The position numbers and the translations under genes are program-made. A stretch of DNA of 26,481 nt from Apostichopus parvimensis. Its lineage: Eukaryota; Echinodermata; Holothuroidea; Aspidochirotida; Stichopodidae. This document shows, one piece after another, positions 1-10,153 of this stretch. Position 1 is the stretch's first letter; each line of letters begins with the position of its first letter. The notes under the pieces are model-generated. The model saw only the letters and a program-made list of their open reading frames with translations, did no database searches and had not been told where the DNA came from. The stretch lies in assembly GCA_000934455.1 (NCBI GenBank), contig KN887559.1, positions 6,394-32,874 on the forward strand. The letters are read 5' to 3'.

Positions 1-549
1 TACCCCAAAGGAATTTACCCAACATGGTGGTGGTTATTTGGTTAATGGGAAACCCTGAGCGCTTTCATCAGGGAATAGTGGAACCAAACTACACTGAATA
101 TCATGTGCAGTGGATATGTGTGTTGCCTACACAGTATCCATTTGAGTTAACTAGGTTGACTCTTGAGGAAAGTTTCCAGACAAGGTTGTTGAATTTGAAA
201 GCAGCTGTTCACACATGTATTTGGTTGTCTGTGTCAGCTAATATTTTGGTGTTAACACTTTGCATGGCAACATTGAAAGCTCCTTATTTTGTCTTCTTGT
301 AAAAAACACAGCATAGATAGAATTTCTCATTTTACAAGTTGAATTGAAGATGTACAGAATGTAAATTCAACCTGTACTGTTTGGTGACAAAGAGGTTCTG
401 TAAGGGACCAAAATGCCACCTGCTGAAGTAAACTGCTGATATGGAATCTTATCAACAACCATTGACTGATAATAGATCCAGTTGACAACAGATCTTTATG
501 TGTAACATTTTACCCATTTTATCTATCAATTCCCTTGTATTTCCGACAG
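1..549 (+). other. intron (5' part) of the GLIS2-like gene
   Basis: This stretch precedes the first visible GLIS2-like exon and ends in a 3' splice site (ttccgacag, AG at 548-549). No zinc-finger motif or other recognisable coding segment is present. A 92-codon open frame at 24-302 matches no family I know and has no splice support. The exons for the N-terminus and the first zinc fingers must lie upstream of the window. Confidence 0.6.
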
Positions 550-668
550 ATACAAAATGCTTATCCACGTACGCACACATACTAACGAGAAACCTCATCA
601 GTGCCAGCATTGTCGGAAATGTTTCTCAAGACTGGAGAATCTTAAAATTCACACACGCTCTCATACAG
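550..668 (+). CDS. GLIS2: GLIS2-like zinc-finger protein, internal exon (end of finger 2, finger 3)
   Basis: This is an internal exon of a Kruppel-like transcription factor of the GLI/GLIS/ZIC superfamily, a nuclear DNA-binding protein with five tandem C2H2 fingers. It opens with the last base of a split Arg codon, then Y-K-M-L-I-H-V-R-T-H, which is the histidine half of finger 2. The linker T-N-E-K-P-H leads to finger 3, with spacing C-X2-C-X12-H-X3-H and the signature F-S-R-L-E-N-L-K-I-H. The short C-X2-C spacing in finger 3 and the T-N-E-K-P-H linker match GLIS2 rather than GLIS1/GLIS3, which I recall having C-X4-C there. The 3' splice site is at 548-549. The 5' splice site (G|GTAAGA) follows 668 and splits the Gly codon of the next T-G-E-K-P linker. 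The ATG at 557 is an internal methionine, not a start. Confidence 0.93.
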
Positions 669-1248
669 GTAAGAGAAGTTTTGCCATGAAAGTCACTGGG
701 TGGGTCCGGTTTATAGGTCTGGTAGTCCTATTGCACCTACAGGTCTGATCCTATTGTCCCTACAGGCCTGGTAACTGTAACATTTGCACCTCTAAAACCC
801 CCCTCCTCTCCGTTTTGAATCCTTGTTAAACCCTGTTAGTTGCTGTGTTAAATTAGTTAATATGTATTTGTGACATTGATTAATCTGTTCCCTGTTATTC
901 TACTATAAGTTCAAAGGAACAGCACCATGGAATCGGAAAACCTAAATTTGTAATCCACAATAAACATCTAGTCCCCTTCACCATAGTATCAACATTATTG
1001 ACATTTTTACACCCAAAATTTACCCAAGGGTTGTATGACAATACAACTCCATCCCCACCCCCCACCCCCACCCCCACCTCCTAACCTCTCATATTTACCA
1101 TATAGAGAAAGTATTATTGCTGTTTTAACTTTTTCAGTTAAGTGTACTTTTTCAATTGAAGCAGCATATTGACTTTTGTTGAATCTTTGCATCATTCTGA
1201 ACAAGTCCAATATGAATGCCCTTTTATCTCTTTTATCTCTAACTCCAG
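669..1248 (+). other. intron between GLIS2-like exons
   Basis: A 580-bp intron bounded by GTAAGA at 669 and a pyrimidine-rich acceptor (ctaactccag) ending at 1248. It contains a degenerate tandem repeat of about 23-26 bp at about 715-775, with two and a half copies each starting aggtctg or aggcctg. It also contains a C-rich tract at 1050-1079 with the core ACCCCCCAC at 1057-1065. No coding sequence is seen. Confidence 0.85.
715..775 (+). repeat. short degenerate tandem repeat, about 2.5 copies
   Basis: Successive units begin AGGTCTGGTAG (715), AGGTCTGATCC (741) and AGGCCTGGTAA (764). They share the phrase CCTATTG followed by CCTAC. The lengths differ (26 and 23 bp), so this is a small diverged array inside the intron. 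Confidence 0.55.
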
Positions 1249-1961
1249 GAGAGAAGCCGTATGTTTGTCCAGTGGAGGGCTGCAATAAGAGGTATTCAAA
1301 TTCAAGTGACCGTTTCAAGCACACAAGGACTCACCACGAGGAGAAGCCGTACTCTTGCAAACTGCCAGGGTGTACCAAGAGGTACACAGACCCTAGCTCC
1401 CTTAGGAAGCATGTCAAATCACACGGACATTACTCTAGAGAGCAGAGGACTAAACCTTCCGAGAAAACCGCTCACAGTATGAGCATCTCCAACTTAATAA
1501 CCTCCACGACGCCCACAGTCACGGCTACCAACCAACTCTCTCCTGCAAGTATGCTGGCGTCATTACCGTCGTTCGCCACTGCAGGTACCAACAGTTTATC
1601 AGAGAGGGTCATCATGTACCCCATCCTGGTGCACTCACCAGCCTTGCCACCACACTACAGCTACGTAACAGTTCCCACCGGTCCACTTGCCTCTCTCCCA
1701 TCGACCCTCTCAAACCCTCTGCTCTCCAATTCTGTCTTGCCGTTAAACAGCATCGCTAAACTTAGGACCGATAGTTTTTACTCGGCCTTGTCACCCTCGG
1801 TGCTTCCATATTCCTCCTCCTCCTCCTTGTCGGACCTACCTGCAAGTGAACACGGTCATAGCGTATGCAAGAGGCAGAAGAGAGAGGACAGTCCTTTGTC
1901 TTTGACCCAGTATACTTCTCACCCCGAAACCAGGGATATCACCGTGGCGACCAAGTCATAG
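1249..1961 (+). CDS. GLIS2: GLIS2-like zinc-finger protein, last coding exon (fingers 4-5 and C-terminal tail)
   Basis: The exon starts by completing the Gly codon split at 668, giving T-G-E-K-P. Finger 4 follows (C-X4-C-X12-H-X3-H, core [13 protein letters not shown]), then finger 5 (C-X4-C-X12-H-X3-H, core [13 protein letters not shown]). Both cores are close to what I recall of vertebrate GLIS2, and finger 5 is typical of the whole GLI/GLIS/ZIC group. A tail of about 160 residues rich in Ser, Pro and Leu follows. It includes a hydrophobic stretch (VIMYPILVH), a serine run and a basic patch KRQKRE that could aid nuclear retention. Vertebrate GLIS2 both represses and activates transcription through G-rich GLIS-binding sites. 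The tail aligns only weakly with the vertebrate tail, and I do not see the PLDLS motif I recall from mammalian GLIS2; S-P-L-S-L-T near the end is at best a weak relative. The stop is TAG at 1959-1961. The gene runs tail to tail with PAM16. Confidence 0.93.
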
Positions 1962-2436
1962 CTGTACCTGATATGTCTTATAATAAAAGGGAATATGCGG
2001 AAGCGATCAATCCATTATTTATGAAAGGTGGAAAGGAAGCAACCTTGTCATATTTCTAATATATTTATAGCTGCTTTTCAGGGTAATGTATCTAATTTTA
2101 AGCTGGAAGATAATTGATGAAAAGACATACATTCTTTTGACCATTGAAAAAGGAGAACAAATTCCAATGACAAAAAATTACTGCAAAATATATAACACCG
2201 TAGGCAAGCAGTTCATTGCATCATTATACACCAAAAAAATGTATGTTTGATCAAATTGCCAGCACCTGTAGCCATACTTAAATGTATAATGAAATAATAC
2301 AGCACTAGGGAACTTCTCAATAGAGAAGTAACAACAATTTCACTGTTCGTGTCTGTAATAGCAAGACATAGTCTATCTTGCTGTGATGAATGGTACATGG
2401 CAATGATGATAACTTCACTTTGTGCCTGATATATAA

Positions 2437-2690
2437 ATTAGGCTAGGCCTAATGACTTGTGTTGTGAAAGTGTTGTGGTCCTATTGTTATGTTGCAATGA
2501 TAAAGCACTGATAATGGGAATTAGGCTGGGAATAGATACATGTGTTGTGAAGATGTTGCAGTCCTGATGTTAGACTATAACCATTTTGTAATGTCATACA
2601 TAGAAATTGGGCTAGGCCTATTTACATTTTTTTGGAGGTGTTGTTTAGAGTATGCTAAATTGCTATATATATACATATATAAATATATAT
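2437..2690 (+). repeat. degenerate tandem repeat, about 84-bp unit, three copies
   Basis: Three related units start at 2437 (ATTAGGCTAGGCC), 2520 (ATTAGGCTGGG) and 2606 (ATTGGGCTAGGCC), giving spacings of 83 and 86 bp. Units 1 and 2 also share TGTGTTGTGAA followed by GTTG and GTCCT. Unit 3 decays into a TATATA-rich stretch after 2660. The motif contains the TAGGCCTA palindrome or fragments of it. Confidence 0.6.
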
Positions 2691-2761
2691 GCATTGCAAC
2701 ATATGATTTTGTCAGATTCATCAAATTTTCCAACTGACCAGAAAAAGACAAAGTAAAGCAT

Positions 2762-2776
2762 GATGATGATGATGAT
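2762..2776 (+). repeat. (ATG)n trinucleotide microsatellite
   Basis: Five tandem ATG/GAT triplets, preceded about 70 bp upstream by an AT-rich dinucleotide-like stretch. It is short and ordinary. Confidence 0.7.
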
Positions 2777-3112
2777 ATCATTTCAGTGTGTGATTAATAT
2801 TTAGGTGTGCTGCTGCTTGTCGCCCAGACCTCGGTGGTGGTCTTCATCTTAAAGGAGACACTAACCCAACCTGAATCACTGTTTCATGTGATAAATCTAT
2901 CAACTGTGATGAACAAATTCAGTAAAGAGTGAATGAAAAATCATATTCCATTTGGGGTATGTCATAGACTTAATACAAAGCTGAAGGCTTTATCAAGTAT
3001 ATAATATGACATCATAATCAAGCCACATGTGCTTCGATGTTTTATTTATTACAATATTTATTTGCTGCAATGGAGACGTGAGCTTTGCTAACGCTGAATT
3101 TAAAATATTTAA

Positions 3113-3135
3113 ATATTATCAGTACCTGATAATAT
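3113..3135. repeat. perfect 10-bp hairpin with 3-nt loop
   Basis: ATATTATCAG at 3113-3122 and CTGATAATAT at 3126-3135 are exact reverse complements separated by TAC. No T-tract or gene end adjoins it, so I assign no function. Confidence 0.6.
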
Positions 3136-5155
3136 GAAAAGATAAACAAGGAGAAAGTTAAAGGTTGCAGCACCTAGTGGGCTCCATGACATCACAGATT
3201 TACAAATTAAAATCCCCCTGACATGACCTTTAATTAGGATATTTCCCAAAAGGAGCAGAATGTTTCTTAGCCGTCTGTGGGAGGTGCTCATTGCAAGCCT
3301 TCTAAGCAAATCAATAAAAGATGATAGTTTGTTCTGTCTCCTTCACGTAGCTATGAACAATAAACAACGATGTTTGAGTACACCAGTTTACCAGTTCAAG
3401 TAATCTGATCATTAGGAGTTGACTTGTATTCAAAATTATCATGGAGGCATCTTTTGTAGCCGTTCTTTTGTCAAACTTTGTAAAAAATATAAATAAAAGT
3501 TATGAATCCTGACAGAACAAGAAGGGACTCCTGCTGCTATCTATACATTTGACTGGGTATTTGTCCGGGGGGGGGGGAGGTTCCATCCCTCTCCACCTTG
3601 TCAGGTCACTTTACTTTTAATATTCAGCTGGGTTAGACCACTGCTATTGGGTGTGTGACCCTCTATTTAACCGCACAAAAAAATTTCAAGAGTATTCATC
3701 TGCACAACCTTGCATTTATAGAGTTAATTATAGACCTAATATCTTATATGCCTCAGAACTTTTAACTTTTAAAATTGTTTCTGTGGAAGGAAACCCACCC
3801 CCATTGCAGTCATCAGAATCCAGCCCAGGGCCACCCCTCCTTTATAAAATCAGTCATTCCCCTCACTCCCTTCCATAAAGATTCAAGCCCCGTACCGAAG
3901 TCGAGGGAAGATTTTAGAGTTAACTTATTCTGATTGTAGAAAAGTAATAGCTGAGAGCTCAATATTGAGTATTATAGCTTAGTTAATACAGTCAGATTGT
4001 ATTACCTGTTACAATATTGTATTGTAATTAATCAAACTTGTTAAAAATTGTTAAACTGTTATATATCTTTTCAATTCAATTCATGCCATTATGTTTCTAC
4101 GACAGCAAGTTTTGTTAAAAGCATCCCATGAAAAATTACATTTGTATTCCTCTATTGTTTTCATTTTTCTGCCAACTTCCAATTCTAGAAGTTTTTATTT
4201 TTAAATGAAAAAAGCCTATTTATAAAATAAATTTACATACCTTTTTCGATATTTTCATACCTGGAGTGTATCCTCACGAGGGGTTAATGTGTGCAGTACT
4301 GTGATACTGTATGTCCATCGACTTAAATAATCCCCAGCAAAGCGCATCGTATTTTCAGCATATCAGTTTTCATCGTTTACAAGTATTAGCGAAAGTCAAG
4401 AATTGGCGTATATTCAAGGGTGACGTTTAAAGTTTTCATTTGAGTGATTGTTACATTCTTTGTGCCATAAAAATTATTTTGAGTTGTTGAAAGTGGATGT
4501 AAATTCATCCCACAGATATTTTCAGTTTTTAGAGAAAATAAAGGTATATATATATTTATTATTATCATCATTATTGACTTTCGGTCGAAATTATTCAATA
4601 GTTTTGTATTCATTAACAATCATGGTCAGTACCAATATTGAAAAAATTCAAAACTAAAACAAAAGAAAAAAACACATTTTTAATTCTTAATATTCTAAAG
4701 CTATATGTGTGACAATAAAAGCACCTTTCTATGGAATAGGGCAGTCTAAATAAAAGAATGTCAAAGATTATTTGAGAACAAAACCTGCTGCAAAACTAGC
4801 ACTGAGAATGTGAAACAAAGAGCCTTTTGCTACTTGAAATACCCACTCAAACTTGGGTATTACTGTACTATCATATAATATGAATGTCTGAAGAAACTTG
4901 TCAATATATTATTGAAGACTTTCATTTATGTTTTGGTATAAAAATTGGAAGACCCTCAGTTTCAACCCTTGCAGGGCAGGGGGGGGGGGTGTAGAGGAAA
5001 CAACTTAAATAGACAGATGGGACTGACAATTTAATTGTAACTTGTAACTTTCATTGGAGTATTTTGGATGTTAAGTACAGATAAATGTTCAAGAGTACTC
5101 ATGCCAAACACTTTGTACTCAAACTCCTAGCAAGGGCAATTCCCTTATACTCAGG

Positions 5156-5255
5156 CTGTTGTACTTGTACCCATGCTGTTGTACTCATACTCTTGCTGTT
5201 GTACTTGTACTCATGCTGTTGCACTCATACTCTTGCTGTTGTACTCATACTACAA
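5156..5255 (+). repeat. 20-bp minisatellite, five copies with two alternating variants
   Basis: Five consecutive 20-bp units start at 5156, 5176, 5196, 5216 and 5236, each opening CTGTTG(T/C)ACT. Units 1 and 3 continue with TGTAC(C/T)CATG, and units 2 and 4 with CATACTCTTG. The array therefore has a 40-bp higher-order period. Unit 5 follows the second variant and then decays. Looser relatives (TTGTACTCAAACTC) lie just upstream at about 5114. Confidence 0.85.
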
Positions 5256-8200
5256 AGTCATTAATTAAAACAATTATCAGTGAGATTGAAGGAATCATGT
5301 GATGAAAGGGCTGATCTCCACTACAAGAGATTGAAAATCCAGGCCCTCTGAACTTTAATACATTTACCTGAACAAGACTTTTAGCAATAGATAAGCAGTT
5401 TGTTAATGTTTTCTCCTGTTTTGTGGTAGTAGAATGGAATAAACTCATTATGATACAAAACATCAAGGCTCAGATGAATGTCCTAGGCTCGTTACTGTCA
5501 CTAATTAATGTATTCACTTTTTAGTTTAAACACTAAAATTCATAGAAAGACATACAAGTAATTATCATGGAATTTGTGGTTATTGTTGTTTTCCTGAAAG
5601 CAAAGATCAGTCAATCTGAAATTTTTATCATCACATTTAAATTCACTCATTTTTTTGATAATTCCTTTTTACTTTTCTTTTTTTCATCTCTCATATTTTC
5701 TGTAAGTAGAATGCAATGTTCTTCATAAGTAAGCTAGATTCACCGTTGCACTTATAAAGTGTTGTTTGTCTGATTGTATGTACGTACTATTTTACTTTGT
5801 CTTCAGATTCTGGAGAATTTATAGTATATTTGCTACAAAAATTTGTTTTGTTTTTGTCATTTTTTGGTGGTCCATGGCTTTACTTGTCTTCTGCCTATTG
5901 TCCAATTTCAACAAATAAGATGATATTGCAGAAAGAAAGGAAGCAATTCAAGTAAAAATATGTCGTGAATGTAACCAGATGCTCCAACATAGCTCATCTC
6001 TGTGACTGTCTGCTGAATGTAGACACAGAGAATCTGTCTGTCATGCAATCATGATGAGGTCTGTCACATGGCAACATTCAAAGAGCCCTTAAATGTATTA
6101 CCGACATATAACTCTGTTGAGTATACTTGTGAAAGTGTCTTCACTTGAAAGTATGTTTGATGTGAGCCAACATGAAGTACATTTCAGTTCACAAGTTATA
6201 AGACTTATTCCTTGATTTTGGCATCTTTGACGTGCATGTAATTTCAGAGGAGGGGGGGAGGGGCACATTCCAAACTGTTCCCCAACTGAGTTAGGTACAG
6301 GGGAATGAACCGATATGGACGGGCTGAATGTAGATAAAATAAAAAGAAGTACGAAAGGTGGTCAGTGCAGCCGTGAAGTTGTTAAATGCAACCCCCATGT
6401 AAGGAGGAGGGTCTTGGGGTTGCTGCCCAGTAAAAAGGCTGAGGTTTAGGCATCAAATGGTGAATGAGGCATATTCAAAATTGTAAATTATGTCCATTTA
6501 TAACTAGGTCTAAACACAAGGTTGTCCTACTAATTACTTGTGAATTTTGAAAACCTACTGAATTTTTATCTCTGACTGATGATAGAGGTGAGGGCCCCTT
6601 TTCTGCATGCTACTAACCAAGTTAAAATTCCACCACAACCATCTCATCAAGAGTAATATCAGAGTACAGTTTCTCTTTATCATTGTCATATCAAAATATA
6701 ACCCTTGGAGAAAAGGTCATCAAAATTGTACAAGGAACCATTTGACAAATTATTTGACAACTATCAGCTTGATTCGCTCAAAGTGAAATACTTGAATCTC
6801 GGGTTTTTGGAACCGTGCATTCCATGCTAATGAGCTTAACAGGCATGTTTCTTGCAGTGTCTGTGTAAGAAGATCTTTTATTCTGGTACACCCTGCTGGC
6901 AGTCTAGCCTTGAAAATGTTACGTTACTGTTATGTTTTGATACGGCGCGGTAAGTTAATATTTCGTGCAGGATTAAAAGCGTAGAATTTTTTGCTTGCTT
7001 TTTTTCTTTCACATCAATTTTTTTTCTCTTCATGTCAGAAATAGATGAGGTTGCAGTGCATTCGCACTGATACTTTAAAAAAAAATTAAAGGTTTTTTTC
7101 AAATTAATTCCATCAACAAAGGCAATATTATTGTTTCAGAGGAACTAATGGTCATACTACAGCTGAAATTGAATCTGAGAACACCAGAATGATATGCCCA
7201 GAAAATTATTGGCCTTTTGACAACTATATCTCATTTCGAGATTTTTTTTTGTGATTTTTTTTTCTTACCATTGCAGGGAAGGTAAAGTACCATGTCTGAC
7301 AATCACCTCCCTCAACACATCTTCTTGATTTTCTTATCAGCACAAATCCTAACTCAATGATTGAAAGCTTTCTAAGACAAAAATCCAAACACCTACAGAA
7401 GTAAACATGGTATCACTGCTCTGTATATCATATGCAAAATACTGCTCCGACATATCCAATGTGCTAAGCATCTAAATACAAAGGCACTGTGCAAGTAGAT
7501 ACACCCTAAAGTCAACATTAATTGTTGACTTTCACAAACATTATGTTGCTCACTTTGTGTAAAACAAGAAACCCAGCATTTACCTTCTTTGCAACTACCA
7601 CTGGTTTATGGACAGATTCAGCCATTGTATTCTTTCTATTGCTCTGCTTATGAATCATCTACTGATGCAAATAAAACCAGGCCTCTGTAACATAGGTGAT
7701 GTATTTTGCATTATAAGCCATTTCTAGTGTGCAATTAATACACCAGTCATTTTCTGCTTTCACTACAACTTTGACAGCGTTTTGCAAACAAATTGTTGAA
7801 AAGGAATTGGGTAGATGAGAGGAGTTCAGGAATAGGCATCTATCTGGTTAAGAGCCCTTTGTTTCAAATCAATAAGCAGCACATGCTTTGTCCCCAAAGA
7901 GTCCAATCACTTCTTTCTCCCTCGTTCGTATCTGGTCGAGGACCTTCAAGGTCAAACCTCCCCTCCCCCTCCCCACCTTGCAGGAAAGACCATTTCTTAC
8001 TTTGCTTGTGCCTGCAAACTTCCTCCAAAGTTTTGAGGTCAAACTTTCTCCTCTTCCCAATGCCTCAATGGATTAACTGCCAAACTTAATTCCTTCTTGT
8101 ATCACAAGATGCTGACGTAAATAAACACGATGGTGTAGGATCAAGCTCAGAAATAGATGTTCTCACAATTGTTTTGCAATAAAAAACAGATTAATTACTC

Positions 8201-8287
8201 GACCAAGTATCTATTAGTTTCTTCTCCAATAACTTACTCTTCTCTTTCCCATTCTGATAAAATCAGGGAAGAGTTCGATGATTGGCA

Positions 8288-8293
8288 TTTAAT
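8288..8293 (-). promoter_or_regulatory. possible poly(A) signal of PAM16 (ATTAAA)
   Basis: On the - strand this reads ATTAAA, about 375 bases past the PAM16 stop. I found no canonical AATAAA on that strand between about 8100 and the stop. This variant signal is only a candidate. Confidence 0.2.
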
Positions 8294-8666
8294 CCACAAC
8301 GCTTGTATAAAATATTGCTTCACACTCGCAACACTGCAGAGCAGCAGAGACATATTAATCATCTTTCAGAAATGTACGAGAAGAAGAACTTGATAAATCT
8401 GAATATTGCTATACAAAACTTAAACAAGTCAATTCTCCCTTGAATTTTATCACAAATTGTCCTCTATGGTATGAAGCTCTATGACTTCTCTGAAAAGCTA
8501 AGTCCCAAAACTCTTGGTTGCTAAGGCTTGAACCAGCCAGCAGCTTCATAGTTTTTCACACAGTAACTCTCTCCACTTCTTATTCTTCTTTAAGAATCCA
8601 TTTTTCCGGTGGTAAAAGTTCCCATTGATAGGTCAGCTGGCATATTTCCTCTCATTTAAGCTACTA

Positions 8667-8780
8667 TCATGTCCGTGGGTCTCCTTGTGTATTGTCAGTA
8701 TTGCTGTCTGCTATGGTTCTTCCTTTGGCCTGTTCTGCCAGTTTTAATTCTGAATCTAACCTCTCCTTAGCTCTAACAAC
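8667..8780 (-). CDS. PAM16: PAM16 last coding exon (C-terminal part of J-like domain and tail)
   Basis: Read on the - strand, the exon follows an acceptor (ctctgtctcttcag) and begins GTT GTT AGA GCT AAG GAG, giving V-V-R-A-K-E-R-L-D-S-E-L-K. This is the conserved helix that follows S-F-Y-L-Q-S-K in PAM16/TIM16 of animals. It joins the exon ending at 16206 in phase 0, reproducing the expected junction L-Q-S-K|V-V-R-A-K. The last 24 or so residues form a short hydrophilic tail rich in Asp, Asn and Thr, ending at TGA (8667-8669). The exon lies 7.4 kb from its upstream partner and would be missed by eye without knowledge of the family. I give high confidence because sequence, phase and both splice signals agree. 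Confidence 0.9.
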   Translation of the reverse strand, partial: VVRAKERLDSELKLAEQAKGRTIADSNTDNTQGDPRT

Positions 8781-9319
8781 CTGAAGAGACAGAGAGAATG
8801 AGTAAAAATGAGTAAAAAAGGAAAAATATGAGGAGCCTCCCGTCAGTTAGTTGTCACGCAAGACGAATAGAACACCAGTACTAAAGTTATTTGCTACCTT
8901 AACAAGCCCTGGTAATTCAAGGAAGGGGTTGTAGAAAAATCAGAAGAGAAAAGACATGATATTTATGGGAAAAAATCTTCAAATGTTACTTCAAAAGATA
9001 TTTTTCAACCAAGCACCCTTAATCATATATTTCTCAAAGAGGTATAGGATACCATCTACCCATAGACTCCTTCCCTCTACCACAACATCCTCCACTGTGG
9101 GGTCACCAAGACAACGAAGGTGAAGGTTGGGGTCACTGAGCAAATACATTTTGAATACCGTTGCTTTAAAGTACTATACCAATGAAACTAACAATAATGA
9201 AATCTTACAAAATCTTATAGGTTTCATTCCATATATTGACCTATAATGTGGACCCACAAACTATTGTGTGTACCTTTAAAAAAAAAGAAGCAACTTTTAA
9301 CTTCCACAAACTACATCTC

Positions 9320-9780
9320 CTGAAAAGAACTTTGACGTTTGTCTTGGTTTTCCTGACCCCAGATGACCTTTGACACCTGTTAGGCTGTTTACTCCACCAC
9401 AGACAATCTAGAATTCACATTCATTACAGGGAAGCCATATTGTCAAGTATGACATCTGTCCACATTCTCCTCCTGAGATATCTTGTTTATAACAACCTTT
9501 CCAGGGTTTCATTTCAAACCACCTTTCACTTCCACCAAGAGTGTACACTAAATCTTTCATATCGTAATGAATGAACATAAACTTTGTCCATGCAAAATGA
9601 TATCTTAAATATTTTGACCATGTGACCTCCACTGACCTCACATGACCTAGGAATACCACCAATTGCCAACAGGCATCCTTTACTGAATTATTATGAAGCC
9701 ATTTAATGTCAAGCATGAGTTCTCTTGGAAATTTGGGTGTACAGCGATATCGGTGTTTACAAGCTAGCACTGTAGTATAT
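9320..9780. repeat. putative old dispersed repeat, TGACCT-rich
   Basis: The stretch contains many TGACC(T/C) hexamers, for example CTGACCCCAGATGACC at 9352 and several within 9617-9650. The style resembles noncoding interspersed repeats of marine invertebrates that carry TGACCTTTGACC phrases. A 120-codon frame on the - strand (9770-9408) lies within it; I do not think it is a gene. No termini or target duplication were found. Confidence 0.3.
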
Positions 9781-10113
9781 CAGAAGCACATCGACCGACT
9801 TTGTACACTGTAAACTAGAACTAAAACTAGAGCTCCAAACATTTTCTGCTGGAGATGACTAGATTATTGCCCCCCCCCCCCCAATGTATTTATATACATG
9901 TATATCTTGAAACTTTGAAAACATCTCAAATTTTTGAGTAGAACCACCTGTGAGTCTGTTTCACACGGGAAAACTCTAATTTTAGCAAGAAAGTCTAAAA
10001 CTGCTATAATAAACTGTACAACCTCCATCATAAAACTATTTCAGTGTTTAATTTTTCTTACTACCTTCTTCAATTCATGAATGTTAAAGTTTATGTATAA
10101 TTTTGGGAGCTTC

Positions 10114-10153
10114 TTCTTTGACCTATTGACCTCTTCTTTGACCTATTGACCTC
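10114..10153 (+). repeat. perfect 20-bp tandem duplication
   Basis: TTCTTTGACCTATTGACCTC occurs at 10114-10133 and again at 10134-10153 without a mismatch. It also carries TGACCT half-sites like the repeat at 9320-9780. Confidence 0.85.

Larger units (their letters stand above)
1962..8666. other. 3' UTR and intergenic DNA between GLIS2-like and PAM16
   Basis: About 6.7 kb between the stop codons of two converging genes. No conserved coding segment is evident; the open frames are short and low in information. Candidate poly(A) signals for the GLIS2-like gene are AATAAA at 1982-1987 (very close to the stop), 3313-3318 (followed by a GT-rich stretch), 3359-3364 and 3492-3497. I cannot choose between them. 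G runs of 11 occur at 3567-3577 and 4979-4989. Two tandem arrays and a short hairpin are listed separately. The remainder is AT-rich and unrecognised. Confidence 0.6.

Noticed and set aside
24-302. 92-codon frame at the left edge
   Set aside because: No zinc-finger motif and no splice-site support; it lies where an intron of the GLIS2-like gene is expected.
2402-2430. C/D snoRNA-like pair (AATGATGAT ... CCTGAT)
   Set aside because: The boxes are under 30 nt apart, far too short for a snoRNA, and there is no terminal stem.
2851-3343. Possible inverted termini AAGGAGACA (2852) and TGTCTCCTT (3335)
   Set aside because: The match is only 9 bp, the sequences beyond it differ, and no flanking target duplication is seen.
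9408-9770. 120-codon frame on the - strand in PAM16 intron 3
   Set aside because: No domain is recognised, and the DNA has TGACCT repeat character on the same strand as the host intron. It is better explained as an old repeat.
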